A stretch of 64,000 bases of DNA from NCBI GenBank assembly GCA_964276025.1, contig CAXYDD010000002.1:372001-436000 (forward strand). The letters are read 5' to 3'. This DNA comes from Porticoccus sp964276025 (GTDB lineage Bacteria > Pseudomonadota > Gammaproteobacteria > Pseudomonadales > Porticoccaceae). Below the pieces are notes generated by a model. It searched no databases. It was not told the origin of the DNA and saw only the letters and a program-made list of their open reading frames with translations. Within the stretch, counting starts at the first letter, position 1; each line of letters opens with the position of its first letter. Made by a program: the position numbers and the translations under genes. Positions 1 through 8,233 of this stretch are shown here, in pieces.

Positions 1-1
1 G

Positions 2-1324
2 TATGACGCATTGATCGTTGAAGGAAAAGAACTGACTCTCGAAGTTCAACAGCAATTAGGCGATGGTATTGTTCGTACTATTGCTATGGGTTCTTCAGAG
101 GGAATTAGTCGAGGCCTGAATGTTAATAATACAGATGCCCCCATTTCTGTTCCTGTCGGAATAGAGACCTTGGGACGAATTATGGATGTTCTTGGCAACC
201 CTATAGATGAGCGGGGCCCGATTGGTGAAAAAGTAAAATCTGCTATTCACAGAAAGCCACCTGCTTATGATGAATTGGCTGCATCAAATGAATTATTAGA
301 AACTGGCATAAAAGTTATTGATTTGGTTTGCCCCTTTGCTAAAGGCGGTAAAGTTGGCCTATTTGGTGGAGCGGGTGTTGGTAAGACTGTAAACATGATG
401 GAGCTGATTAATAACATAGCAACAGAACACTCAGGTTTATCTGTATTCGCAGGTGTTGGTGAAAGGACCAGAGAAGGCAATGATTTTTATTTTGAAATGC
501 AGGAGTCTAACGTTGTTAATATAGAAACTCCAAGTAAATCAAAAGTAGCCATGGTTTATGGGCAAATGAATGAGCCCCCCGGTAATAGATTACGAGTTGC
601 ACTGACTGGACTAACTATGGCCGAAAAATTTCGTGATGAAGGTAAAGATGTACTGTTATTTATCGATAACATTTATAGATATACCTTGGCAGGAACAGAG
701 GTTTCTGCATTGCTTGGTCGTATGCCATCAGCTGTAGGATATCAGCCAACTTTAGCAGAAGAAATGGGTGTTCTTCAGGAGAGGATTACTTCTACGAAAA
801 CCGGTTCAATCACATCTGTTCAAGCAGTTTATGTGCCTGCCGATGATTTGACAGATCCATCACCTGCAACAACTTTTGCTCACTTAGATTCTACTGTTGT
901 ATTAAGTCGTGATATCGCATCTAAGGGCATATATCCAGCGGTGGATCCACTGGATTCTACATCTCGTCAACTAGACCCACTAATTGTAGGGCAAGAGCAC
1001 TATGAGGTAACTCGTGGAGTTCAATTAGTTCTTCAAAGATTTAAAGAACTAAAAGACATCATCGCCATCCTGGGAATGGATGAGCTATCTGAAGAGGATA
1101 AACAGGTTGTAGCTCGTGCTAGAAAAATAGAAAGATTTTTATCACAACCGTTTCATGTAGCAGAGATCTTTACTGGTTCACCTGGTAAATATGTTTCTTT
1201 GAAACAGACGATTGCAGGCTTTAAAGGGATCCTTGACGGAGACTATGATGAGCTGCCAGAGCAGGCATTTTACATGGTCGGCTCTATTGAAGAAGCTGTA
1301 GAAAAAGCAGCAACACTTAAATAA
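2..1324 (+). CDS. atpD: ATP synthase F1 subunit beta, 5' end cut by the window
   Basis: Catalytic beta subunit of the F1F0 ATP synthase, which makes ATP on the cytoplasmic side of the inner membrane. The reading frame is already open at the first base, and the usual N-terminal beta-barrel start (about 30 residues) is missing, so the gene begins before the window. The Walker A motif GGAGVGKT lies at nt 365-388. The catalytic stretches FAGVGERTREGND and LLFIDNIYRYTLAGTEVSALL follow, and the C terminus ends in the typical PEQAFYMVGSIEEAVEKA. It is closely similar to the E. coli protein throughout. It is the penultimate gene of the atp operon and is followed after 11 bases by atpC. Confidence 0.98.
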   Translation, partial: YDALIVEGKELTLEVQQQLGDGIVRTIAMGSSEGISRGLNVNNTDAPISVPVGIETLGRIMDVLGNPIDERGPIGEKVKSAIHRKPPAYDELAASNELLETGIKVIDLVCPFAKGGKVGLFGGAGVGKTVNMMELINNIATEHSGLSVFAGVGERTREGNDFYFEMQESNVVNIETPSKSKVAMVYGQMNEPPGNRLRVALTGLTMAEKFRDEGKDVLLFIDNIYRYTLAGTEVSALLGRMPSAVGYQPTLAEEMGVLQERITSTKTGSITSVQAVYVPADDLTDPSPATTFAHLDSTVVLSRDIASKGIYPAVDPLDSTSRQLDPLIVGQEHYEVTRGVQLVLQRFKELKDIIAILGMDELSEEDKQVVARARKIERFLSQPFHVAEIFTGSPGKYVSLKQTIAGFKGILDGDYDELPEQAFYMVGSIEEAVEKAATLK

Positions 1325-1335
1325 GAGAATTGATT

Positions 1336-1767
1336 ATGTCGTCGACAGTCCAATGTGACATCGTAAGTGCTGAACAATCCCTATTTTCTGGGTTGGTCGA
1401 ACTTGTGGTTGCTACTGGCTCTCAGGGTGAGCTAGGTGTGGCCCATGGACATGCACCTCTTTTAACTAATCTAAAACCTGGCCCTGTAAGAATAATCAAG
1501 GAGGGCGGGGAAGAAGTAGTTTTCTATCTTTCTGGTGGATTTTTAGAAATTCAACCTAATGTCATCTCAATTTTAGCAGATACTGCTCTTCGCGGAGACG
1601 ATCTTGACGAGGCGGCAGCCATGTCAGCAAAAAGTAAAGCTGAAGAGGCAATAACAAATCAAAGTGGCGATTTTGATTACTCTAAAGCAGCTGCGCAATT
1701 AGCTGTAGCATCAGCACAACTCAGGACTATTGAGCAGATACGAAAAAAATTGGGCAGTAAAAAATAA
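1336..1767 (+). CDS. atpC: ATP synthase F1 subunit epsilon
   Basis: Epsilon subunit of the F1 rotor stalk, which couples rotation to catalysis and inhibits ATP hydrolysis. The protein has the N-terminal beta-sandwich (STVQCDIVSAEQSLFSG, GELGVAHGHAPLLTNL) followed by the helical C-terminal hairpin with an alanine-rich repeat and a final RKKLGSKK. About 143 residues, the family's usual length. The ATG at 1336 is preferred over TTG at 1330 because the protein then starts MSSTVQCDIVSA, as in relatives, with AAGAG upstream. It is the last gene of the atp operon and is followed by a strong terminator. Confidence 0.97.
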   Translation: MSSTVQCDIVSAEQSLFSGLVELVVATGSQGELGVAHGHAPLLTNLKPGPVRIIKEGGEEVVFYLSGGFLEIQPNVISILADTALRGDDLDEAAAMSAKSKAEEAITNQSGDFDYSKAAAQLAVASAQLRTIEQIRKKLGSKK

Positions 1768-1787
1768 ATGCAAATGAAGTATTGGGG

Positions 1788-1813
1788 GGGTGGCAATAGC
1801 CACCCTTTTTTTT
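1788..1813 (+). terminator. Rho-independent terminator of the atp operon
   Basis: A 7-bp stem GGGTGGC/GCCACCC with an AATA loop (1788-1805) is followed by an uninterrupted run of T. It lies 20 bases after atpC, where the ATP synthase operon should end. The stem is preceded by four more G, giving a seven-G run. Confidence 0.9.
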
Positions 1814-1913
1814 GGACTTCTATTTATCTTGAATATACGATGATAGTGCTCATTTGTAGCAATCATGCAAAGTTCCTGATTAAATAAAGAAAATTCACTG
1901 AATGTAGAATGTT

Positions 1914-3278
1914 ATGACTGTTGATATAGTAATTCTTGCCGCGGGACAGGGCACGAGAATGAAATCGCTTCTTCCCAAGGTGCTTCATCGCTTAGCGGAT
2001 AAACCACTACTCCAGCACGTTATCAATATGGCTAAAACCATACCTGATTCGAATATAACTATTGTAACTGGTTATGCATCTGAACAAATACAGAATTCAG
2101 TAGTTGGGGAAGATTTAAAATATGTGTATCAAGCAGAACAACTTGGTACAGCTAACGCAGTACAAACAGCTACCCCTGATTTAGATTCTCATGGAATCAC
2201 TTTAATTTTATATGGTGATGTGCCGCTTATTTCTAGTAAAACCGTCTTATCGACACTAAAAGTTGTCAATAATAATACAATGGGTCTATTAACCGTAGTA
2301 CTTGAAAAACCTGAGGGTTACGGAAGAATAGTGCGTGACCTAAAAGGTAATGTTTGTGGGATTGTCGAGCAAAAAGATGCGAAGCCCCAAGAGCTAGAAA
2401 TCCAAGAAATTAATACAGGGGTCTTAGCAATTAGGACAAATCTTTTGCAAAAATGTTTACCCCAGATCGGAAATGATAACGCCCAAAAAGAATATTATTT
2501 GACGGATCTTATTTCAATTGCTCATAAAGCTGGTATTAAAATTGAAGCTGTAAACCCTAGCTCTCCTGAAGAGGTAGAGGGCGTAAATACACGGAAGCAG
2601 TTAAGCAGATTAGAACGTCTTTACCAGCAGGAGCAAGCAGAAAAGCTAATGGTGAACGGTGCCACATTAGCGGACCCTTTAAGAGTCGACATACGCGGGA
2701 CAGTCTCTTGTGGTATAGACGCTTTCATTGATATTAATACTGTCTTTGAAGGTGAGGTGAAGATAGGAAAGAATGTGTCTATTGGCCCTAACTGCCTGAT
2801 TATAGAAAGCTCCATAGGAGATAATGTAAAGATTAAGGCTAATACGATTATTGAAAATAGTACAATATGTAATGGTGTCGAAGTTGGACCATTCGCTAGA
2901 GTCAGACCAAGAACACTTCTCAGTGATAATTCTAAAATAGGCAACTTTGTAGAAGTAAAAAACACAGAAGTAGGCAAAGGTAGTAAAATTAATCATTTAA
3001 GCTATGTTGGTGATTCTAAATTAGGAAAAGATGTAAACGTTGGAGCAGGAACCATCACTTGTAATTATGATGGTGCTAATAAAAATAAAACAATTATGGG
3101 TGATGGCAGTTTTATCGGTTCGAATGCCTCGTTAGTTGCACCTGTAACTATTGGGAAAAATGCTACAATTGGCGCCGGTTCGACTATCACAAAAGATGTT
3201 CCAGATAATGAACTATCTGTATCCAGAAGCCGACAACTGAACAAGTCTGGGTGGATTCGCCCTAAAAAGAAAAAGTAA
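1914..3278 (+). CDS. glmU: Bifunctional UDP-N-acetylglucosamine pyrophosphorylase / glucosamine-1-phosphate acetyltransferase
   Basis: Makes UDP-GlcNAc from glucosamine-1-phosphate, acetyl-CoA and UTP, the precursor of peptidoglycan and lipid A. The N-terminal uridylyltransferase half carries the nucleotide-binding signature LAAGQGTRMKS at residues 8-18 and the metal-site region LYGDVPL. The C-terminal half is a left-handed beta-helix of hexapeptide repeats with the acetyltransferase segment NHLSYVGDSKLG and GAGTITCNYDG. 454 residues, the normal length for the bifunctional enzyme. It lies between the atp operon and glmS as in many gammaproteobacteria. The glmR regulator gene found between glmU and glmS in Pseudomonas is absent. 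Confidence 0.97.
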   Translation: MTVDIVILAAGQGTRMKSLLPKVLHRLADKPLLQHVINMAKTIPDSNITIVTGYASEQIQNSVVGEDLKYVYQAEQLGTANAVQTATPDLDSHGITLILYGDVPLISSKTVLSTLKVVNNNTMGLLTVVLEKPEGYGRIVRDLKGNVCGIVEQKDAKPQELEIQEINTGVLAIRTNLLQKCLPQIGNDNAQKEYYLTDLISIAHKAGIKIEAVNPSSPEEVEGVNTRKQLSRLERLYQQEQAEKLMVNGATLADPLRVDIRGTVSCGIDAFIDINTVFEGEVKIGKNVSIGPNCLIIESSIGDNVKIKANTIIENSTICNGVEVGPFARVRPRTLLSDNSKIGNFVEVKNTEVGKGSKINHLSYVGDSKLGKDVNVGAGTITCNYDGANKNKTIMGDGSFIGSNASLVAPVTIGKNATIGAGSTITKDVPDNELSVSRSRQLNKSGWIRPKKKK

Positions 3279-3335
3279 TATTGGGAGAATTAAAAAAAGG
3301 TTTTAAGCCCGCTTAATTAATAATTGGAAAGTTAT

Positions 3336-5165
3336 ATGTGTGGAATTGTTGGTGCTTTGTCAGAACAGAACGTTGTTGGTATTTTAATAGAAGGACTAAA
3401 GCGCCTCGAATATCGTGGATATGATTCCGCCGGTTTATCTTTTTTTGATGAAAATAGCGAATTACATACTTATAAGAACTCAGGCAAAGTAAAAAATTTA
3501 ATTGACACACTAGCCTCTCAGCCCAATATTGGTTTTTCTGGAATAGCACATACGAGATGGGCTACTCACGGAGAACCCTCTGAAATAAATTCCCACCCTC
3601 ATAGATCCTCAGACGTTACTGTTGTTCATAATGGTATCATTGAGAACCACAAAGAATTGCGTTGCGAAATGCAAAATCATGGCTACGTGTTTGTTTCAGA
3701 TACCGATACTGAGGTAGTGGCCCATTTAATACATTATTATTATTCTAGTTTAAACTCCCTTAAGAGCGCTGTTCAAAAAACAATTTCACGTCTAGAGGGC
3801 GCTTATGCTTTAGGGGTAATGTGTGCAAGAGACCCTGGGGTACTAATTGGAGCGCGTAAAGGTAGTCCCTTAGTTTTAGGGCTCGGCGATGATGAAAACT
3901 TTATCGCATCAGATCAGATGGCTTTGCGACAAGTTACAAATAATTTTATCTTTATGGAAGAAGGCGATTTAGTAGAACTTAGGACATGCAGTTATAACCT
4001 AATAGACTCATCAGGAAACAATGTAAAAAGGAAAATAGTCATAATTGCTGATAAAGATGAAATAGCAGAAAAAGGAAATTATAAGCACTTTATGCTCAAA
4101 GAAATATTTGAACAACCTGAAATGCTTAAGGCAACACTGCAAGGAAGAATCAGTAATAAACATGTTTTACCAGAAGCATTTGGTATTGAGGCGCCTGCTA
4201 TTTTTGCAAAGGTTAAAGCTATTCATATAGTAGCTTGTGGAACTAGTTATCACGCAGGCCTAATCGCAAAGTATTGGTTAGAAGAATGGACGGGAATACT
4301 TTGTCAGGTAGAAGTAGCAAGCGAGTATCGCTATAGAAAATCAGTGATTCTTAAAGATACATTATTCGTGACTATTTCACAGTCAGGCGAAACAGCTGAT
4401 ACGCTCGCAGCTCTACAGTTAGCAAAAAGTTCCGGTTATTTAGCATCTTTAGCTATTTGTAATGTTGCCAATAGCTCGTTGGTCCGCGAATCCGATTTAG
4501 TATTAATGACCTATGCTGGACCAGAAATTGGAGTAGCTTCAACAAAAGCATTTACAACCCAACTAGCAGCCCTTCAGCTATTATTTATTGGTTTAGGCAA
4601 AAATCATGGCCTTGATAGTGAAAAAGAACAACAGCTTATAAAGGCACTTCACCAGCTGCCTCAGCTTTGTAGTAAAACTTTAGAGCTGACTAATATTATA
4701 GAAAAAACATTCCAATCTTTCTCAGATAAAAATCATGCTTTATTTTTAGGTCGTGGAGTTCAGTTCCCTGTGGCGCTGGAGGGCGCTTTAAAATTAAAAG
4801 AAATTTCTTATGTCCATGCTGAAGCATACCCTGCTGGGGAACTTAAGCATGGCCCCTTGGCACTCATAGACAATAAAATGCCAGTCATCGCGGTAGCGCC
4901 AAATAATGAATTATTAGAAAAATTAAAATCTAATTTACAGGAAGTAAAAGCCAGGGGTGGTCAGCTATTTGTTTTTGCAGATCAAGATGCTGGGTTCGAA
5001 AATGAACCAGGTGTCACAGTAATCAATTTGCCCCATGTGCCTAAGAGCCTGGAAGCAATCATTTACACTTTACCCCTTCAGTTGCTCTCTTACCATGTTG
5101 CAGTGTTAAAGGGTACCGACATAGATCAGCCAAGGAACCTAGCCAAATCTGTCACAGTAGAATAA
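3336..5165 (+). CDS. glmS: Glutamine--fructose-6-phosphate aminotransferase
   Basis: First step of amino-sugar synthesis: glutamine plus fructose-6-phosphate gives glucosamine-6-phosphate. The start at 3336 (MCGIVGAL) is chosen because Cys2 becomes the N-terminal nucleophile after Met removal; an upstream TTG at 3324 would bury it. The glutaminase domain shows RGYDSAG and HTRWATHG. Two SIS sugar-isomerase domains follow, with CGTSYHAG and SQSGETADTL, and the protein ends DQPRNLAKSVTVE. This C terminus is strongly conserved; in E. coli its coding sequence is the target read by Tn7 TnsD. 609 residues, full length. The region immediately downstream is accessory. Confidence 0.97.
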   Translation: MCGIVGALSEQNVVGILIEGLKRLEYRGYDSAGLSFFDENSELHTYKNSGKVKNLIDTLASQPNIGFSGIAHTRWATHGEPSEINSHPHRSSDVTVVHNGIIENHKELRCEMQNHGYVFVSDTDTEVVAHLIHYYYSSLNSLKSAVQKTISRLEGAYALGVMCARDPGVLIGARKGSPLVLGLGDDENFIASDQMALRQVTNNFIFMEEGDLVELRTCSYNLIDSSGNNVKRKIVIIADKDEIAEKGNYKHFMLKEIFEQPEMLKATLQGRISNKHVLPEAFGIEAPAIFAKVKAIHIVACGTSYHAGLIAKYWLEEWTGILCQVEVASEYRYRKSVILKDTLFVTISQSGETADTLAALQLAKSSGYLASLAICNVANSSLVRESDLVLMTYAGPEIGVASTKAFTTQLAALQLLFIGLGKNHGLDSEKEQQLIKALHQLPQLCSKTLELTNIIEKTFQSFSDKNHALFLGRGVQFPVALEGALKLKEISYVHAEAYPAGELKHGPLALIDNKMPVIAVAPNNELLEKLKSNLQEVKARGGQLFVFADQDAGFENEPGVTVINLPHVPKSLEAIIYTLPLQLLSYHVAVLKGTDIDQPRNLAKSVTVE

Positions 5166-5402
5166 TTTCGGGTAGTGGGGGATTTTAGAAACCTATATCC
5201 CATGCCTTGAAATAAACATCACAATTCAATCAAACCACTTTACACACTATCAACCCATTAATTTTGATTACCTTACTTTTAACTTTTAATCTTGATCGTT
5301 TAACCTCGTCTAAACTACGTATGGGCAAACCTATTAGTTCTAGTTGATAGTTGAAAATACAAATAATGAGTATAATTCAATCAGTATATTTAGAAGTAGT
5401 AA
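5166..5402. other. Non-coding stretch after glmS, nothing recognised
   Basis: No convincing open reading frame, RNA gene or transposon end was found. A short 5-bp inverted repeat (GGGAT at 5179-5183, ATCCC at 5197-5201) might be a weak end-of-operon hairpin but has no T run. This is the position where Tn7-like elements insert in other bacteria, and it marks the left border of the accessory region. Confidence 0.5.
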
Positions 5403-5573
5403 ATTGGAGTACACTTATCTCATTGTTTAAATTCAATTTATTACTGTCGAGTAAATATATACAATAAATTGAACTTAGATCAAGTCTTTATAAATTTTAC
5501 GCAACATGATAAGCGTAAAGATACAGATTTTTTATCAACATTTCCCGAAATGGAAGACTGGTGGAACATTTGA
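5403..5573 (+). pseudogene. C-terminal remnant of an unidentified gene upstream of AOX
   Basis: This frame is open for 56 codons after a TAA at 5400 and has no convincing start. From about 5472 the translation looks like real protein: it contains DQVFINFTQHDKRKDTDF and ends FPEMEDWWNI before TGA at 5571-5573. The first dozen or so codons look random, so the true coding segment may begin near 5469. The stop lies only 20 bases before the AOX start codon, the close spacing of genes that once shared a transcript. The parent family is not recognised. It could be the 3' end of a gene brought in together with AOX. Confidence 0.45.
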
Positions 5574-5593
5574 AAGGAAGCAAAGGTAACGAT

Positions 5594-6187
5594 ATGAGAA
5601 ACTGGTTTGCAATGTCAATGACAAAGTTTTTCCGTTTCATGGCAGACACATTCTTTGCCAAACGTTATGGACATAGAGCAATAGTGTTAGAAACTGTAGC
5701 AGGTGTTCCAGGCATGGTTGCTGGTATGTGGTTACACATGAAAAGTTTACGCAAAATGAAAACAGGATATGGTCCAGATATTAGAGAAATGTTAGCAGAA
5801 GCAGAAAACGAGCGAATGCATTTAATGTTTTTCATAGAAATAGTACAACCAAATATATTTGAAAGACTATTGGTTTTATCTGCACAATTAATTTTTATGA
5901 TATTTTATACAATACTTTATATAGTAAGTTATAAAACAGCACATAGAATGATTGGCTGCTTTGAAGAAGAAGCAGTAAAGAGTTATACAGATTATTTGGA
6001 TATGGTAGAACGAGGTGAAGTAGAAAATGTCCCTGCACCTAGTTTAGCAATTGAATATTACAAAATGAAAAAGAATGCAAAGTTATCAGATCTTATAAAA
6101 TGTGTAAGAGCAGATGAACAACATCATAGCGAAATTAATCACAAATATGCAGACGGCGATACTTCTTATAAGAGAAAATGGACGTAG
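5594..6187 (+). CDS. aox: Alternative oxidase (cyanide-resistant quinol oxidase)
   Basis: Membrane-associated di-iron oxidase that passes electrons from ubiquinol straight to oxygen without pumping protons. With the start at 5594 (AAAGG seven bases upstream) it has 197 residues. All four family motifs are visible: LETVAG (Glu33), NERMHL (Glu73, His76), FEEEA (Glu124) and RADEQHH (Glu175, His178), so the six iron ligands are present. NERMH marks it as AOX rather than the plastid terminal oxidase branch. The frame extends upstream to a GTG at 5561, but that would overlap the preceding remnant. It is uncommon in gammaproteobacteria and lies between broken genes downstream of glmS, which suggests transfer. 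Confidence 0.93.
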   Translation: MRNWFAMSMTKFFRFMADTFFAKRYGHRAIVLETVAGVPGMVAGMWLHMKSLRKMKTGYGPDIREMLAEAENERMHLMFFIEIVQPNIFERLLVLSAQLIFMIFYTILYIVSYKTAHRMIGCFEEEAVKSYTDYLDMVERGEVENVPAPSLAIEYYKMKKNAKLSDLIKCVRADEQHHSEINHKYADGDTSYKRKWT

Positions 6188-6219
6188 ATAAGATTATTGT
6201 TGCTGTAAAAAAAGAGTTA

Positions 6220-6400
6220 TTACCTAGCAGATGCTCCACTGATTAGACCCAGTTTGTTATCTACATCTGATAATGCACCGAATATTTGGTTCTCACGCTT
6301 CTTGAGTTCCTCATTTACTTGATTTGCAATCTAACCATAGGTTTTCATTATCCTCTTGTGCAACATGATTTGAACTACCTTTAATGTATTTAACAGTTAT
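6220..6400 (-). pseudogene. Frameshifted gene remnant convergent with AOX, unidentified
   Basis: On the minus strand two frames overlap and read like one broken protein. From about 6400 down to 6311 the frame gives KYIKGSSNHVAQEDNENLW before a TGA. In the next frame, from 6330 down to a TAA at 6220-6222, it reads IANQVNEELKKRENQIFGAL and ends DNKLGLISGASAR. A single-base change between about 6313 and 6333 would join them into one product of roughly 60 residues. The second frame has a TAG at 6331-6333. An ATG at 6346-6348 with an AGAGG before it exists but runs into that TAG after five codons. The family is not recognised; the small size and position suggest a foreign or phage-like origin, which is an inference. 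Confidence 0.5.
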
Positions 6401-6413
6401 TTGGGGGGGGTTT

Positions 6414-7502
6414 TTGATTCGTTTAAGATTTCATTTTAGTATATTTTTTATTATCCTCTCTTTTTCACTCACCGGATTAGCAAGTGATACAAACTATATG
6501 TTTGGATGGTCTCATCTGGACGACACTGAATTAAAAATACCCAGAGGCGGAACTTCTAGTGGACCGGATGTTCAATTCGACGATGAAAAGAGCGAATATT
6601 GGATAAAGCTTCAGGAAAAAAAGGGAAGCAGTTTTGAAAAAGATAAATTAGCGATTCTTGCAATGCAGGGAGAATTCAAGGCAAACTTTGATTTTATGGA
6701 AACTATGGGGTTTGTAAGTAATTATAAACCACAAAAACCATATCAGTCATGGGGAACAGAATTTGTAATTGCAATTGAAGAAAAGGAAGATTTTATTAGT
6801 TTGCAGCATATTATGGTGATGTTTTTCGAGCAAGAAGATGGAACCATATCAAAACCAGTTGTTATGAAACACTGGAGACAAGATTGGAAGTATGAAGACG
6901 ATAAGTTAAATTCTTATATAGGGAATAACACATGGGCTGAGAATCACATCTCATTAAATCAAAGGAAAGGTACATGGTCACAATCAGTCTACCAAGTCGA
7001 CGACTCTCCTAGATACCAAGCGTATGGGAAATGGACCCACTATAAAAATTTTTCATCTTGGACTGGCAAAGAAACATGGAGAGTGTTGCCAAGAAGGGAA
7101 ACAACCATTAGAAACGACTACGACTTAATTATTGGAACTAACATACACACAATAACACCTGATGGATGGGTGCATGAGCAAAATAATAAAAAGGTTATTA
7201 TGGGAGAAAAAAAATTAGTTCTCGCAAAAGAGATTGGATTAGCTAGATACCAGAGAATCAAAGATTTTGACTGGGAAGCTGGAAAAATTTTTTGGAAAAA
7301 TACAAATATATTTTGGCAAGAAGTGAGAAAAAAATGGCAAGAAAGACTGAGCAGCTCCAAAAAGGTAACAATTATTCAGGAAGTAAAAGGACGATATCTT
7401 TTTACGAAGTTTTTTCAACTTGCAAGAAGTTATGAAAATGGAGATAAAAAAGCGATAGATAAAATATATAATGTCATTAGTGAGCATACAAGGATAAATT
7501 GA
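6414..7502 (+). CDS. Secreted or periplasmic DUF6607-family protein
   Basis: Protein of unknown function whose central part matches my recollection of the DUF6607 family: VMKHWRQDW, VDDSPRYQAYGKWTHY and NIHTITPDGWVHEQNN. The TTG start at 6414 gives a clean signal peptide (MIRLRFHF, a hydrophobic core to about residue 20, then GLASD) and about 362 residues. An ATG at 6384 is also in frame, but that longer start reads through an eight-G run (6403-6410) and overlaps the minus-strand remnant. The G run could itself act as a Shine-Dalgarno sequence. The protein is rich in Trp and Lys and has no membrane anchor beyond the signal. The gene is monocistronic by spacing. No reaction can be assigned. 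Confidence 0.65.
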   Translation: MIRLRFHFSIFFIILSFSLTGLASDTNYMFGWSHLDDTELKIPRGGTSSGPDVQFDDEKSEYWIKLQEKKGSSFEKDKLAILAMQGEFKANFDFMETMGFVSNYKPQKPYQSWGTEFVIAIEEKEDFISLQHIMVMFFEQEDGTISKPVVMKHWRQDWKYEDDKLNSYIGNNTWAENHISLNQRKGTWSQSVYQVDDSPRYQAYGKWTHYKNFSSWTGKETWRVLPRRETTIRNDYDLIIGTNIHTITPDGWVHEQNNKKVIMGEKKLVLAKEIGLARYQRIKDFDWEAGKIFWKNTNIFWQEVRKKWQERLSSSKKVTIIQEVKGRYLFTKFFQLARSYENGDKKAIDKIYNVISEHTRIN

Positions 7503-7610
7503 TCCTCAACTCTTTGAGATAAAAAGGCTTGAAGGGATCTAAAGCAAAGGAACTTAATCTTTAAAAAAATACAAAACTAGTAGTTTATTTTTGTATATTA
7601 CAAGTAACTG

Positions 7611-7792
7611 TATAAAATGGCGAAACAACTATGTCGGTGGTTGGGATGAACTCTGACACAGTGAGGTAGTTTTTAACGGACGCACAAACTAATTAACCTA
7701 AACGATGTTTGGTCAATATACACGTGCGTCGTCTTGATATTTCAAGAAGAATACAATATCTTATTATTGTTAATTATTTGATAGAGGTTTTT
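7611..7792 (+). promoter_or_regulatory. Potentially folded leader of the ferritin-like gene
   Basis: A TATAAA at 7611-7616 could be a -10 box, although no good -35 box was seen. Just downstream, two nested inverted repeats can pair. AACTA-TGTC (7627-7635) pairs with GACA (7655-7658) and TAGTT (7667-7671). GACGCAC (7679-7685) pairs perfectly with GTGCGTC (7724-7730), with an inner CAAAC/GTTTG stem (7685-7689 and 7707-7711). They would form a leader of about 170 nt before the ferritin-like start at 7793. No known riboswitch class is recognised. The 7503-7610 part holds nothing recognisable. Confidence 0.35.
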
Positions 7793-8233
7793 ATGGAAAT
7801 GAAGGAAATTAACTCAGAAGCTGTATGCAATATATTAAATGAAATAATGGAATATGAATTAGCCGGAGTTGTCAGATATACCCACTCCGCCATGATGGTT
7901 AGTGGACCATATAGACTTCCAATCGTTAAATTTTTGAAAGACCAGGCTTCTGAATCGTTGACACATGCCCAGCAGGCTGGAGAATTAATCGTTGGACTGG
8001 ACGGCCACCCCAGCCAAAGCATTGCAAAAATTAAAGAAACCCACAGACACTCAATAAAAGATATACTTGAAGAAAGTTTGGCCCATGAGCAGGGAGCACT
8101 CGGGCTCTATAAGAAATTTTTACAGAATGTTGCAGATAGATCAATTTATTTAGAGGAATATGCACGCGGGCTAATAGGACAAGAGGAACAACATTCACTA
8201 GAACTAAAAGCAATGTTAAAAGACTTTGGTTAA
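7793..8233 (+). CDS. Ferritin-like (bacterioferritin-family) diiron protein
   Basis: A 146-residue four-helix-bundle protein of the ferritin-like superfamily, probably binding or oxidising iron. Visible helices carry EIMEYELAGVVRYTHSAMM, SESLTHAQQAGELI, EESLAHEQGALGLYKKFL and GLIGQEEQHSLELKAML. ExxH is clear only in the last helix (Glu131, His134). In the second helix the bacterioferritin Glu-x-x-His seems to be Ser-Leu-Thr-His with Glu54 one residue earlier, so the metal site cannot be assigned with confidence. The ATG at 7793 is preferred because GAGG lies five bases upstream; the frame extends to 7709 without a good start. It stands alone after a long, possibly structured leader. Confidence 0.75.
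   Translation: MEMKEINSEAVCNILNEIMEYELAGVVRYTHSAMMVSGPYRLPIVKFLKDQASESLTHAQQAGELIVGLDGHPSQSIAKIKETHRHSIKDILEESLAHEQGALGLYKKFLQNVADRSIYLEEYARGLIGQEEQHSLELKAMLKDFG

Noticed and set aside
2621..2996. Two antisense frames of 105-118 codons opposite glmU
   Set aside because: They mirror the hexapeptide repeats of glmU and have no family-like features.
5166..5402. Tn7-like element ends or attTn7 insertion after glmS
   Set aside because: No transposase genes, no terminal inverted repeats and no target duplication could be found; only the location fits.
5594..6187. Plastid terminal oxidase (PTOX) of cyanophage type instead of AOX
   Set aside because: The second motif reads NERMHL as in AOX, not the NExHH form of PTOX.
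5501..6369. Ten-base direct repeat GCAACATGAT at 5501-5510 and 6360-6369, flanking AOX
   Set aside because: One match of ten bases is expected by chance in a region of this size, and the copies lie inside the two gene remnants rather than at clean element ends.
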